The notes: a model not told the origin generated them from the letters alone. Counted from the stretch's first letter, positions 1 to 9,252 are shown. The stretch: DNA of 64,000 nucleotides from Mycolicibacterium sp. TUM20985 (GCF_030295745.1 NZ_AP027291.1:1426001-1490000), one strand, 5' to 3'. Made by a program: numbers and translations.

Positions 1-2958
1 GTCGTGGTCGATCTCCAGCACGCGCACGCCGGGGGGCACGCCGTCCAGTCGGCGCGCACCGCTGACCTCCGTCTTGGCGTGCAGCCGGCCGTCGTAGGAC
101 AGCCGAGACACCGGATCGCACACCGCGGGGTGCATGCGGTAGGACAGCTCGAGGAAGTAGCCGCGAGCGGGTGGCAGCGTGTGGTGGCCGTCCACCAGCC
201 AGCCCAGCGCCGAATGGTCGACGGGCTCGGGATGGGTGCCTTGGCTGACCTGCGGGAGCTGCTGCGGGTCGCCGAGCAGCAGCAGGTTCTCGGCGGCGGT
301 CGCTACCGCGATGGTGTTGGCGAGGCTGTACTGGCCCGCCTCCTCGACGACCAGGAGGTCGAGCGCGCCACGGGGGACGCGGCCGGCGTTGGCGAAGTCC
401 CAGGCCGTGCCGCCGATCACGCCACCCGCGGGATCGGCGATGAAGGCGGCGTAGTCCTTCTCGGCGATGTCTCGCCATGGCGCGTTCGGGCTCTTCTTCT
501 TGCCGACCCGGTCCGGTGCCACCCCGGCCTCGATGACGCAGCCGAGCAGGTTCTCGATGACCGCGTGCGACTGCGCGACCACGCCGATGCGCCAGTGGTG
601 GTGGTTGACCAGCCGGCTGATCACCTGGGCGGAGGTGAAGGTCTTGCCGGTACCGGGCGGCCCGTGCACCGCGAGATACGACGAGTCGAGGTCGAGCAGG
701 GCGGCGGCGATGTCGGCGGCGACGTCGTCGGTGCGGGGCAGTGCGGCGCCGCTGACGGTGCGTGGCGGTCGGCGCAGCAGGAGGTCGATGATCGCGTCGG
801 CGGGCAGGTTCGGCAGCCCGGCGCCGATCAGCATCGCGGTCGCCTCGAGGGATTCCCGAAGTGGCTTGGTGCTGATCGGCGGTCCGGGGGTCAGCGCGAA
901 CGGCATGGCGGCGAACACGTCACCGTCCTTGGGCTGCTTCTCGACGATCAGCGCCTCCGTGGGCGCCTCGGGGTTGTCGCAGTCGATCACCTCGACGCTG
1001 GCGAACCCGCGCCGGTCGGGGTCATCGGCCAAACCGGCGGGGGCCGGCGGCTCGTACAGGGCGTACATGGTCCGGCCCAGTCCACCGGTGGCGATCTCTC
1101 CGAAGAGGCGGACGTGCCGTTGCGGCTTGCGGGCCCGTGGCGGCTGGTGCCAGTCGGCGACGATCTCCTGGCGGTCTGCGATGAACACGTCGCCGTTGTC
1201 GGCCCATTCGTCGACGGGGTTGTTGACCCGGTCGAAGTGGGCCCACCAGAACGGTTTGTCCTCCCGTTTGTGATAGCCCCTTGCGGCCGCGACCATCGCG
1301 ACGGCGGTCTGCTCGGGCGTGCGCGGCTCCACGCCGTCGCCGGCGAACCTCATCAGCGTCCGCTCCAGCCCGTCGGCAGTCTCCACGGCTTCCTCCGCCG
1401 CCGCGTCGCGCACCCGTTGCGGTCCGCGCGGGGGGACCTCGGATTCGATCGCGCGCGCCACCAGCCAGTCGCGGAGCCGCCGCGTCGACCGGCAGTCGTA
1501 CCGGTTGTAATCCTCGATCTCCTTCAGCACGATCGCCGCATCGTGCTCCTTGCCCTCGTCGCGCAGCGCGCAGTAACGGGCGTATTGCGTGATGGAGTCC
1601 GTCGCGGTGGTCACCTCACCGGTGCGCAGTTCGTTGCCCATGTACAGCGGCTCGAGATACTTGATGCTATAGCTCTCCGTACCGACCCGAATGCTCTTGC
1701 GCACCAACGGATACAGATCGACCAGAACGCCGTTGCGCAGCAGTTCGTCGACGTCGTTCTCGCCGACGCCGTATCTCCCGGCCAGGCGCAGCAGCGTGCT
1801 CTTCTCGTACGCGGCGTAGTGGTACACGTGCATGCCGGGGTGCTTCTTGCGGCGCTTGCGCACCATGGCCAGGAAGTCGACGAGGGCCTGGCGCTCGCTG
1901 GCCCGGTCATGCGCCCAGAAGGGAGTGAACTCATCGGTGCTCGACAGCACGCCCCACAGGTATTCCAGACCCCACTCGCGGCCGTTGAGCGTCCACAGCG
2001 GGTCACCCTCGAAGTCGAAGAACAGGTCACCCCTGTCGGCGTCGGGCAGCACCATCAGGGGCTGGGCGTCCACCACCTCGTAGGGCGGTTTGACGTTGCC
2101 ATTCTGGATGATTCGGTCGGCGACCTGCAGCCGGGCCTGCGCGGTGAGGGCCTTCACCGTTCGCGCGGACAGCTCGGGCACCGCGCCGTCGAGGTCGGCG
2201 AGGTCGTGCATCGTGGTGATGCCTGCGTCGAGCAGGCGGGCGCGTTGGCTCACCCGCATGCCGGCGACCAGCAGCAGGTCGTCGCGGGCCCGGACCTCGA
2301 CACTGCACTCCGGACAGCGGAAGCAGGCGCGGACGTGCTCGTCGTCCCAGCTGACCGGCCGGTCGCGAGCGAGGTGCTCGTCGAGCAGCCGCTCCAACGC
2401 AACGCGACGCGGCAGGTACACCGGCAGCAGGTCGTCGACCCGGTAGCTCGCGGCGGTGCCGTCGCCGAGGACCAACTCGACCTCGTCGGCCACCGGAATG
2501 CCGCTGCGCGCCAGCGTGTCCGCGTACGCCGCCAGCTGCAGCAGGGCCTCCACCTTCACCGAGCGGGCGAGCTTGGTGTCGCGCAACAGGTACCGGTCAC
2601 CATCCAGCACCAAGAAGTCGGCGAAGCCCACGAAGCGGCCGTCGAACATCGCCGCCTGGTAGATGACCGGGGCCCGGCTCTCGACGGCCCGCATCGTCTG
2701 ATCGGACGCGGCGCGCAGGCCCGCGGCGGTGTACCGCGGGCGGCCGATGACCGTGACGTCGCCGAACTCGGCGCGTAGGTCGTCGAGCTGTCGGCGCTCG
2801 TGCTCGTCGCCGAGAGTGGACGTACGGGCGAGGAGTTCGTCCTCGACGAGGATCTGCGGGCTGCGCCCGAGTTTCGCGTCGAACGCCCGCAGCAGCGCGT
2901 ATTCGCACCGGGCCGCGGCGGCGAGGTCGGACGCGCTGTAGACGACGTCCTCTGCCAT
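1..2958 (-). CDS. TM0106-family RecB-like nuclease/helicase, C-terminus cut by window edge
   Basis: Reading the minus strand from the ATG at 2958 gives 986 codons without a stop, running off the window start. Order of parts: a RecB-like nuclease segment near residues 90-130 (GFADF, then LRDTKLA, then LQLAAYA); a Cys cluster (CFRCPEC); an RNase-H-like exonuclease segment (FFDFEGDP; later YNRYDCRSTRRL); then a superfamily-1 helicase core with Walker A HGPPGTGKTFTS near residue 766, Walker B VVEEAGQ and LGDPQQLPQ. The last helicase motifs lie outside the window. The architecture matches the long TM0106-type proteins (Rv1251c in M. tuberculosis, about 1140 aa), presumed to act in DNA or RNA processing. 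Substrate is unknown. The opposite strand carries a 924-codon open frame that is only the shadow of this gene. Confidence 0.85.
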   Translation of the reverse strand, partial: MAEDVVYSASDLAAAARCEYALLRAFDAKLGRSPQILVEDELLARTSTLGDEHERRQLDDLRAEFGDVTVIGRPRYTAAGLRAASDQTMRAVESRAPVIYQAAMFDGRFVGFADFLVLDGDRYLLRDTKLARSVKVEALLQLAAYADTLARSGIPVADEVELVLGDGTAASYRVDDLLPVYLPRRVALERLLDEHLARDRPVSWDDEHVRACFRCPECSVEVRARDDLLLVAGMRVSQRARLLDAGITTMHDLADLDGAVPELSARTVKALTAQARLQVADRIIQNGNVKPPYEVVDAQPLMVLPDADRGDLFFDFEGDPLWTLNGREWGLEYLWGVLSSTDEFTPFWAHDRASERQALVDFLAMVRKRRKKHPGMHVYHYAAYEKSTLLRLAGRYGVGENDVDELLRNGVLVDLYPLVRKSIRVGTESYSIKYLEPLYMGNELRTGEVTTATDSITQYARYCALRDEGKEHDAAIVLKEIEDYNRYDCRSTRRLRDWLVARAIESEVPPRGPQRVRDAAAEEAVETADGLERTLMRFAGDGVEPRTPEQTAVAMVAAARGYHKREDKPFWWAHFDRVNNPVDEWADNGDVFIADRQEIVADWHQPPRARKPQRHVRLFGEIATGGLGRTMYALYEPPAPAGLADDPDRRGFASVEVIDCDNPEAPTEALIVEKQPKDGDVFAAMPFALTPGPPISTKPLRESLEATAMLIGAGLPNLPADAIIDLLLRRPPRTVSGAALPRTDDVAADIAAALLDLDSSYLAVHGPPGTGKTFTSAQVISRLVNHHHWRIGVVAQSHAVIENLLGCVIEAGVAPDRVGKKKSPNAPWRDIAEKDYAAFIADPAGGVIGGTAWDFANAGRVPRGALDLLVVEEAGQYSLANTIAVATAAENLLLLGDPQQLPQVSQGTHPEPVDHSALGWLVDGHHTLPPARGYFLELSYRMHPAVCDPVSRLSYDGRLHAKTEVSGARRLDGVPPGVRVLEIDHD

Positions 2959-3004
2959 GACGAACACGACTCCGACTGTAGGTCAGGGGTCCGACGTCGA
3001 GCCG

Positions 3005-3559
3005 CTAGCCCGTGTTGCCGATCAGCTCGACGCCGTTGCCGTTCCAGCGGAACCGCACCACGCTCTTGAGTCCGCTGGCCTCGTTGAGGTACATCAGGGC
3101 GATCGTGTCACCGGTGGTGACCGACTCGTCGAGACCGTTGAAGCCATAGGTGTCCGGCACGCCGGTGGGGATGACCTTGCCGAGGTGGAACAGCACGGCT
3201 CGGGTGTTCGGGTTGTCAGCGTTGGTGTTGGCCTTGATGACGATCGCAGACAGCGGCGCGCACTCGTTGTAGTTGCCCGCCAGCGGTTCCGAGTTCCACG
3301 GCTGGCCGCTGCGCGGATCGCGCGGCAGCTCGGATACGGCCTTGGCGATCTCGGGCGCGGCGAGGTTGATCGCGCACGGGTCGGCGGGCGCCGGGGCCGG
3401 GGATGGGCCGGAGGCCACCGTCGGCGCGGGGGCGGGAGGCGGCGTCTGCACCGGCGCCACGGGTGCCTCGGGTGTCTTCGACACCGTCGAATCGCTCGCC
3501 CCGCAGCCGGTCAGCACCATCGCCACCGCCGGGACCGCGAACCACCACCGGCACCTCAC
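3005..3559 (-). CDS. lprE: LppP/LprE-family lipoprotein
   Basis: A short, hydrophobic N-terminus (RWWFAVPAVAMVLTGCG) ends in a lipobox (LTGC), so the mature protein should be lipid-anchored on the outer face of the plasma membrane. A Pro/Ala-rich linker (PVAPVQTPPPAPAPTVA) precedes a domain with the LppP/LprE pattern, beginning around DPCAINLAAPEI and ending VVRFRWNGNGVELIG. I chose the GTG at 3559, preceded by GAGGGT, because it gives a normal signal peptide; the frame stays open further upstream but would then overlap deaD and carry a long non-signal extension. It is divergent from deaD, as lprE is in M. tuberculosis. Molecular function is unknown. Confidence 0.8.
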   Translation of the reverse strand: MRCRWWFAVPAVAMVLTGCGASDSTVSKTPEAPVAPVQTPPPAPAPTVASGPSPAPAPADPCAINLAAPEIAKAVSELPRDPRSGQPWNSEPLAGNYNECAPLSAIVIKANTNADNPNTRAVLFHLGKVIPTGVPDTYGFNGLDESVTTGDTIALMYLNEASGLKSVVRFRWNGNGVELIGNTG

Positions 3560-3654
3560 TGGACCCTCACGGTGGGCCACGGTACCGGCTGTAGATGGCA
3601 CCGCGGCTGACAACATGGGAGGGGGGCTACGACTACCCGTAGACTGACCAACCG

Positions 3655-5334
3655 ATGAGCTCTGATGAAACCGACGCGACGAGCGCCGAAGTAACCTTCG
3701 CTGACCTGCAGATTCACCCATCGGTGCTGCGGGCCCTGGCCGACGTCGGGTATGAGTCGCCGTCGGCCATCCAGGCCGCCACGATTCCGCCGATGATGGC
3801 GGGCTCCGACGTCGTCGGCCTGGCGCAGACCGGAACGGGTAAGACGGCGGCGTTCGCCATCCCGATCCTGTCGCGGATCGACACCTCCAGCCGCACCACG
3901 CAGGCCCTGGTACTGGCTCCGACGCGCGAGTTGGCGCTGCAGGTCGCCGAGGCGTTCAGCCGGTACGGCGCCCACCTGCCGGTGAACGTGCTGCCCATCT
4001 ATGGCGGCTCGTCGTACGGCCCGCAGCTCGCCGGACTGAAGCGTGGCGCGCAGGTCGTGGTCGGCACGCCCGGCCGGGTGATCGACCACCTCGAGAAGGG
4101 CAGCCTCGACGTCTCGCACCTGGACTACATGGTGCTCGACGAGGCCGACGAGATGCTGCAGATGGGCTTCGCCGAGGACGTCGAACGCATCTTGGCCGAG
4201 ACGCCCGAATACAAGCAGGTGGCGTTGTTCTCGGCAACCATGCCGCCGGCGATCCGCAAGATCACCAACAAGTATCTGCACGACCCCGTCCAGGTGACGG
4301 TCAAGTCGAAGACCGCCACGGCGGAGAACATCTCGCAGCGCTACATCCAGGTCGCCGGTCCGCGGAAGATGGACGCGCTCACGCGGCTGCTCGAGGTGGA
4401 ACCGTTCGAGGCGATGATCGTGTTCGTCCGGACCAAGCAGGCCACCGAGGAGGTCGCCGAGAAGCTGCGGGCGCGCGGGTTCTCAGCCGCGGCGATCAAC
4501 GGTGACATCGCCCAGGCGGTGCGCGAGCGCACCATCAGCCAGCTGAAGGACGGCACGATCGACATCCTGATCGCCACCGACGTGGCGGCGCGCGGGTTGG
4601 ACGTCGAGCGCATCTCGCACGTGCTCAACTACGACATCCCGCACGATCCCGAGTCCTACGTGCACCGCATCGGGCGCACCGGCCGGGCCGGGCGCTCCGG
4701 CGCGGCCGTGCTGTTCGTCACGCCGCGGGAGAAGCACCTGCTGCACTCGATCGAGCGCGTGTCCCGGCAGAAACTCGTCGAGTCCCAGCTGCCGTCGGTC
4801 GACGACGTCAACGACAAGCGGGTGGAGAAATTCCGCGAGTCGATCACCGAGGCGCTGAACGCCCCGGGAATCGAGTTGTTCCGCAAGCTGATCGAGGGTT
4901 ACGAGCGCGACCACGACGTTCCGACGGCCGAGATCGCCGCCGCGCTGGCGGTGCAGAGCCGCGGCGGCGGTGAGTTCTTGATGACCGAGCCGCCCCCCGA
5001 GAAGCGGCGCGAGCGGCCTGACCGCGACTCGGGTGCCGACGGCCCGCCGCGCAAGCGCCGCGACAACGTCCGCAGCGATTTGGCGACCTACCGCATCGCG
5101 GTGGGCAAGCGGCACAAGGTCGGTCCCGGATCGATCGTCGGGGCGATCGCCAACGAAGGTGGCTTGCACCGCAGCGACTTCGGGCACATCACCATCAAGA
5201 TGGACCACTCGCTGGTCGAGTTGCCCGCCAAGCTGTCCAACGAAACGCTGAAGAAGCTCGAGCACACCCGCATCTCGGGCGTGCTGATCAACCTCCAACA
5301 AGATCGCGGACCGAGCCACCACACCTCGAAGTGA
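3655..5334 (+). CDS. deaD: DEAD-box ATP-dependent RNA helicase DeaD/CsdA
   Basis: 559-residue helicase with the complete motif set: a Q-motif region (GYESPSAIQAATIP), Walker A AQTGTGKT, PTRELA, GTPGR, DEAD in VLDEADEMLQMGF, SAT, ATDVAARGLD and HRIGRTGRAG. After the two RecA-like domains, a C-terminal domain (RIAVGKRHKVGPGSIVGAI) resembles the DbpA/CsdA RNA-binding domain. The family unwinds structured RNA during cold-shock translation, ribosome assembly and mRNA decay. No strong Shine-Dalgarno precedes the ATG. The stop overlaps the next gene's GTG by 4 nt (GTGA), so the downstream acyltransferase is probably translationally coupled. Identity is very secure; the cold-shock role is by family. 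Confidence 0.96.
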   Translation: MSSDETDATSAEVTFADLQIHPSVLRALADVGYESPSAIQAATIPPMMAGSDVVGLAQTGTGKTAAFAIPILSRIDTSSRTTQALVLAPTRELALQVAEAFSRYGAHLPVNVLPIYGGSSYGPQLAGLKRGAQVVVGTPGRVIDHLEKGSLDVSHLDYMVLDEADEMLQMGFAEDVERILAETPEYKQVALFSATMPPAIRKITNKYLHDPVQVTVKSKTATAENISQRYIQVAGPRKMDALTRLLEVEPFEAMIVFVRTKQATEEVAEKLRARGFSAAAINGDIAQAVRERTISQLKDGTIDILIATDVAARGLDVERISHVLNYDIPHDPESYVHRIGRTGRAGRSGAAVLFVTPREKHLLHSIERVSRQKLVESQLPSVDDVNDKRVEKFRESITEALNAPGIELFRKLIEGYERDHDVPTAEIAAALAVQSRGGGEFLMTEPPPEKRRERPDRDSGADGPPRKRRDNVRSDLATYRIAVGKRHKVGPGSIVGAIANEGGLHRSDFGHITIKMDHSLVELPAKLSNETLKKLEHTRISGVLINLQQDRGPSHHTSK

Positions 5335-6476
5335 CGCGGCGGGAGGACCCTGACGTAGGCGGTCTCGAGTCGGTGAGCTCGGGCCGCGTCGCCTCCCTGA
5401 CGGGAATCCGCGCCGTCGCGGCGCTCCTGGTGATGCTCACGCATGCGGCGTACACGACCGGCAAGTACACCCACGGCTACGTCGGACTGGTGTACTCCCG
5501 CATGGAGATCGGCGTCCCGATCTTCTTCGTGCTGTCCGGTTTCCTGTTGTTCACACCGTGGGTGCGCGCGGCCGCCGAGGCCGGCCCACCACCGTCGCTG
5601 CGCCGCTACGCGTGGCACCGGGTGCGGCGCATCATGCCCGCCTACGTCATCACGGTGCTGGCGGCGTACCTGCTGTACCACTTCCGCACGGCGGGACCGA
5701 ATCCCGGGCACACGTGGATGGGGTTGTTCCGCAACCTGACGCTGACGCAGATCTACACCGACGAGTACCTGTTCTCCTACCTGCACCAGGGCTTGACGCA
5801 GATGTGGAGTCTCGCCGTCGAGGCGGCCTTCTACGTCGCGCTGCCGCTGCTGGCGCACCTCCTGCTGGTGGTGCTGTGCAGGCGCCGGTGGCAACCCGCG
5901 CGGTTGGTCGCGGGGCTGGTCGCACTCGCCCTGATCTCCCCGGTGTGGCTGGTGTTGGTGCACACCACCGACTTCCTGCCCGACGGTGCGCCGCTCTGGT
6001 TGCCCACGTACCTGATGTGGTTCGTCGGCGGAATGCTGCTCGCCGCACTGCTCCCGCTGGGTGTGAAGGCCTACGCGATGGTGTGCGTTCCGCTGGCGCT
6101 GGCCTGCTACTTCATCGTCTCGACACCGCTCGCCGGGGCGCCGACCACGTCACCGTCCGAACTCCGCGAGGGACTGCTCAAGACGCTGTTCTACGCCGTC
6201 ATCTCCACGCTGCTGGTGGCGCCACTGGCATTGCGGGGAACCGACGGTGTCGGCGGCTGGTACGGCCGGGTGCTGGCGAGCCGGCCGATGGTGTTCCTCG
6301 GCGAGATCTCCTATGAGATCTTCCTGATCCACCTCGTCACCATGGAATTGGTGATGGTCGAGATTCTGCGCTTCCCGATCTACACCGGATCGATGTTCTG
6401 GCTGTTCGTGGTCACGCTGGCGGTCACCGTGCCGCTGGCGTGGCTGTTGCACCGCGTCACGCGCGTGCGCTCCTAG
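5331..6476 (+). CDS. Membrane acyltransferase, acyltransferase-3 family
   Basis: 381-residue polytopic membrane protein starting with TSLTGIRAVAALLVMLTHAAY-type sequence (here SLTGIRAVAALLVMLTHA), the signature of acyltransferase-3 (OafA/NodX-like) proteins with the conserved His in LTHA. About ten hydrophobic helices follow, with IFFVLSGFLLF and a late EISYEIFLIHL motif, both typical of the family. Members O-acylate sugars or lipids at the cell envelope; the substrate here is unknown. The GTG start at 5331 overlaps the deaD stop (GTGA). Rv1254 occupies the same place in M. tuberculosis. The last 327 nt lie antisense to the extended TetR reading frame on the other strand. Confidence 0.88.
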   Translation: MTRREDPDVGGLESVSSGRVASLTGIRAVAALLVMLTHAAYTTGKYTHGYVGLVYSRMEIGVPIFFVLSGFLLFTPWVRAAAEAGPPPSLRRYAWHRVRRIMPAYVITVLAAYLLYHFRTAGPNPGHTWMGLFRNLTLTQIYTDEYLFSYLHQGLTQMWSLAVEAAFYVALPLLAHLLLVVLCRRRWQPARLVAGLVALALISPVWLVLVHTTDFLPDGAPLWLPTYLMWFVGGMLLAALLPLGVKAYAMVCVPLALACYFIVSTPLAGAPTTSPSELREGLLKTLFYAVISTLLVAPLALRGTDGVGGWYGRVLASRPMVFLGEISYEIFLIHLVTMELVMVEILRFPIYTGSMFWLFVVTLAVTVPLAWLLHRVTRVRS

Positions 6477-7031
6477 CACCCGCCCCACCGCCGGGATCAC
6501 GAACTCCTCGAGCATCGCCCGCTCCTCGGCGTCATCGCGACCGGGAAAGACCAGCAGCGAGACCATCACCCGCACCAGCCAGCGCGCCCGTGACTCCACG
6601 TCGTCGAGGCCCAGCGAGCGCAGGAACGCCTCGGTCAGCGCCTGAATCACCTCCGAGCGTTCGGCCATCTCGCCGCCGAGCGGCCGCTGGCCCGCCGCGA
6701 ACCAGGAGGACAGGGCCGGACTCTCGCGGACGCCGCGCAACGCCGCGAGGACACCGTCGGTCAAGCGGTCGCCCGGCGCCTTGCCGGCGTCGTCTCGGTG
6801 GCCCAGTTCGCGGAACATCCTCTGGGTCTCCCGGTGCACATAGGCGGTGTGCAGGGCGTCACGGTTTTCGTAGTAGCGGTACACCGTCGCCCGGGAACAT
6901 CCTGCTGCCCTGGCGATTTCGTTCATTCCGACACTGGCGGCATCCCGCCTCGTGAACAGCTGCTCCGCGGCGTCGAGGATGCGGTCGGCGGCTACCTCCG
7001 AGCGGCGGTCGGCCAGCCAGTCGGCGGCCAC
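6150..7031 (-). CDS. TetR-family regulator with long antisense-derived C-terminal tail
   Basis: The N-terminal 50-60 residues are a TetR helix-turn-helix (AADRILDAAEQLFTRR, then IARAAGCSRATVYRYYENRDALHTAY). The ligand-binding domain ends about residue 190 (EEFVIPAVGRVLGAH), where a normal TetR protein of about 200 aa would stop. No stop occurs there; the frame continues about 100 residues, rich in His, Gln, Arg and Asp, entirely antisense to the acyltransferase gene. The GTG start follows the cyp130 stop with 1-nt overlap (TAGTG), so it is cotranscribed with, and probably regulates, the P450. Rv1255c is the likely counterpart. The tail may be translated but is unlikely to form a conserved domain. 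Confidence 0.82.
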   Translation of the reverse strand: MAADWLADRRSEVAADRILDAAEQLFTRRDAASVGMNEIARAAGCSRATVYRYYENRDALHTAYVHRETQRMFRELGHRDDAGKAPGDRLTDGVLAALRGVRESPALSSWFAAGQRPLGGEMAERSEVIQALTEAFLRSLGLDDVESRARWLVRVMVSLLVFPGRDDAEERAMLEEFVIPAVGRVLGAHARDAVQQPRQRHGDRQRDHEQPEHRSGVDREAQNLDHHQFHGDEVDQEDLIGDLAEEHHRPARQHPAVPAADTVGSPQCQWRHQQRGDDGVEQRLEQSLAEFGR

Positions 7032-8266
7032 TAGCCGACCCGGAACGGGATCGACAGCGGCCGTCGCACGTAAGCGCCGCCGGCCCAGACGATTCCGTCC
7101 TCGTCGATCTCGAAGTCGGGAATCCGGGCCAGGAGTTCCTCCAGTGCGACGCGTGACTGCATGCGGGCGGCCGCGGCGCCGAGGCAGTGATGTGCGCCGT
7201 GGCTGAAGGTGAGGATGTTGCGAGGTCTGCGCGTCACGTCGAGTTCGCCTGCACCGTAACCGTATTGGCGTTCGTCGCGGTTGCCGGAGCCGTACAGGAA
7301 CATCACGCGACGGCCCTCGGGAATCGTGGTGTCACCGATGGTGACGTCGCGGGTCACCGTGCGGCCGAGCATCTGCACCGGAGAGGTGAGTCGGAGGAAC
7401 TCGTCGATGGAATCGCCGATCAGATCGGGGTTCTCGACCAACAGGGCGCGTTGATCGGGCCGCCGATGCAACAGCTGTACCGTGCCGCCGAGCATCCCGG
7501 TGGTGGTGTCGTTGCCACCGGTGACCATCGTGAAGGTGAACGCCAGGATGGAGAGCACACCGGCGATGTCACCGTCGGCGCCCACGCCCGCGGCGACCAG
7601 ATGCGAGACGGTGTCGTCGCCCGGCTCGACGCGGCGACGTTCGATTAGCGCGGTGAAGTACGACATCATTGCGCCCAGCGCATCGCCGAGTGTGCCCAGG
7701 GCGCCGCCGATCCCACCGTCGGCGGTGTTGGCGGCGACGATCGCGTCGGTCCACCCGTCGAACTGGTCGCGGTCCTCCTCGGGAACGCCGAGATAATGCG
7801 CCACGACCATCGACGGCAGCGGTTTGAACAAGTCGGTGACGATATCGCCGCCGCCGGTGGACCTGAGGCGTTCGATTCGTTCGATCACGTACTCGCGGAC
7901 CTTTGGTTCGACGGCCTCGACCTGCCGCGGAGTGAACCCTCGCGAGACGAGCTTGCGGAACTCGGTGTGCACCGGCGGATCCTGCATCACCATCGGCGGG
8001 TTGTCGGCCAGCCCGATCATCTCGAGCTCGCCGTAGTTCACGGTCAGCCCCTGCGCCGAACTGAACGTCTGGTGATCCCGGGCCGCCGCGAAGATGTCCG
8101 CGTGACGTGACAGCACGTAGTAGTCGTGATCGGGGTTGGGCGGGACGACGTGGTGCACCGGATCGTGGTCCCGCAGCGTCCGGTACATCGGCCACGGGTC
8201 GGCCCAGGTCGCCGCGGTGGGCAGTTCGAAGTGGGCCGACGGATTATGAGACACAAGCACCGACAT
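7031..8266 (-). CDS. cyp130: Cytochrome P450, CYP130-like
   Basis: 411-residue soluble bacterial P450. Visible landmarks: I-helix motif TGGNDTT (residues 249-255), where the usual acidic/Thr pair is preceded by GGN as in CYP130; the ExxR pair E289 and R292; and the haem loop FSHGAHHCLG with the axial Cys at 361. The enzyme would need ferredoxin and reductase partners encoded elsewhere. It is first in a two-gene minus-strand unit with the TetR regulator, the same arrangement as Rv1256c-Rv1255c, which supports the CYP130 assignment. Physiological substrate is not established. Confidence 0.88.
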   Translation of the reverse strand: MSVLVSHNPSAHFELPTAATWADPWPMYRTLRDHDPVHHVVPPNPDHDYYVLSRHADIFAAARDHQTFSSAQGLTVNYGELEMIGLADNPPMVMQDPPVHTEFRKLVSRGFTPRQVEAVEPKVREYVIERIERLRSTGGGDIVTDLFKPLPSMVVAHYLGVPEEDRDQFDGWTDAIVAANTADGGIGGALGTLGDALGAMMSYFTALIERRRVEPGDDTVSHLVAAGVGADGDIAGVLSILAFTFTMVTGGNDTTTGMLGGTVQLLHRRPDQRALLVENPDLIGDSIDEFLRLTSPVQMLGRTVTRDVTIGDTTIPEGRRVMFLYGSGNRDERQYGYGAGELDVTRRPRNILTFSHGAHHCLGAAAARMQSRVALEELLARIPDFEIDEDGIVWAGGAYVRRPLSIPFRVG

Positions 8267-8279
8267 GTCTCATCAGTAC

Positions 8280-8299
8280 GACAAATGCGAAGTGTTGTC
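8280..8299. promoter_or_regulatory. Inverted repeat upstream of cyp130, possible TetR operator
   Basis: GACAA and TTGTC form 5-bp arms separated by 10 bp, 14 bp upstream of the cyp130 ATG in a relatively AT-rich stretch. Size and position fit an operator for the co-encoded TetR protein, but arms this short can arise by chance. Confidence 0.3.
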
Positions 8300-8325
8300 A
8301 ACAGTCTGCCCCCAATCCAGCAGCG

Positions 8326-8715
8326 TCAACCGGCGAGTGCCCGCTCGAACTGCACGCCGTCGATGAAGGTGTCCTTGCGGACGACCTGCCAGTCCGCCGT
8401 GGTGGTCACTAGGTCCATGCAGTGCCATTCAGCCGGCGCGCCCGCCGGAGTGCGGCACGTCAACGTCCAGTCCAAGATCCAGTGCCGTGGACCGAACACC
8501 GTGCGATGGACCTCGAAACCGAAGCCGGGTAGCGCCTCGAACATCGTTGCGAAGGCGTCCCGCACCGGCCCCGAGCCCTCGACCGCCGGTTGGCCGTGGT
8601 GCACCCAGAACGTCGTCTCGGGGGCGTGCAGGGCGATGATTGCGTCGGGATCGCGAACCGCCCACGCCGCGAGATAGCGCTCGTGGAGTTCGGCCAGGGA
8701 TGCTGGTCGGCTCAT
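8326..8715 (-). CDS. SnoaL-like / NTF2-fold protein
   Basis: 129-residue protein with the nuclear-transport-factor-2-like pattern: a helical start (SLAELHERYLAAWAVRDPDAIIALHAPETTFWVHH), a central SGPVRDAFATMFEALPGF and C-terminal strands (WILDWTLTCRTPAG, then EWHCMDLVTT). Such proteins are small ligand-binding or isomerase/dehydratase-like folds; the reaction cannot be deduced. The start codon overlaps the DUF3237 stop by 4 nt (ATGA), so it is the second gene of a two-gene unit facing away from the HxlR regulator. These two genes sit where M. tuberculosis has a single oxidoreductase (Rv1257c), so this looks like an accessory replacement. Confidence 0.75.
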   Translation of the reverse strand: MSRPASLAELHERYLAAWAVRDPDAIIALHAPETTFWVHHGQPAVEGSGPVRDAFATMFEALPGFGFEVHRTVFGPRHWILDWTLTCRTPAGAPAEWHCMDLVTTTADWQVVRKDTFIDGVQFERALAG

Positions 8716-9191
8716 CGGACTGCGAAGACGCGATAGTGGACCTCGGTCAGCGACACCTGATTGATGGCGACGGTGTGGATGGCGTTCAGCCAGCGGTAGC
8801 GCGGGTCGTCCGTGTCGAAGAGGGGGCTGGAGCGAGCCACCATCTCGTCGTGGCGGATGAGCTCGCCCGCAGCGAACCGTGCCGAGGCCGCAGGTGTCAT
8901 CTGCACGCGACCGGTGTTCGTGAGGTGCACGTGCGCGCCGTCGTCGGTGCGCAGGGTCCCGCGTACGTCCAACCGGGCCACGTTGTCGCTGCCGAACAGG
9001 ATCCAGTCGCCACCGCCGGGCAGGATGTCACCTGCGACGCGTGGGCCCTCGCAGCGACCGTGCGAGACGACGTAGGTCAACCGGGTACCGATCGGGGTGG
9101 CGAAGATCTGCACCGGTTCGAAGGCGATGCGGATGTCGAGCAGGTGCTCGAGCGTGGGGGTGGCGTCGATGTCGACCAGACTGCTTGTCAC
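8712..9191 (-). CDS. DUF3237 domain-containing protein
   Basis: 159 residues matching the DUF3237 pattern: TLEHLLDIRIAFEPVQ, then GTRLTYVVSHGRCEGPRVAGDILPGGGDW, then LDVRGTLRTDDGAHVHL, with a late RYRWLNAIHTVA. These small beta-barrel-like proteins are of unknown function and often sit in catabolic clusters under HxlR, TetR or MarR control. The GTG start is preceded by AAGG. The gene is divergent from the HxlR regulator across a short A-rich region carrying a dyad, and is coupled to the SnoaL-like gene behind it. Confidence 0.8.
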   Translation of the reverse strand: MTSSLVDIDATPTLEHLLDIRIAFEPVQIFATPIGTRLTYVVSHGRCEGPRVAGDILPGGGDWILFGSDNVARLDVRGTLRTDDGAHVHLTNTGRVQMTPAASARFAAGELIRHDEMVARSSPLFDTDDPRYRWLNAIHTVAINQVSLTEVHYRVFAVR

Positions 9192-9252
9192 GGTGAACCT
9201 TTCGAACTACTGCGATGAAATGGATCGTGGTGGTCTTCAGGTTAGGTTCATA

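Noticed and set aside
4..2778. 924-codon open frame on the plus strand
   Set aside because: Exact antisense of the nuclease/helicase gene, rich in Arg, His, Val and Gly with no domain; shadow caused by high-GC codon use.
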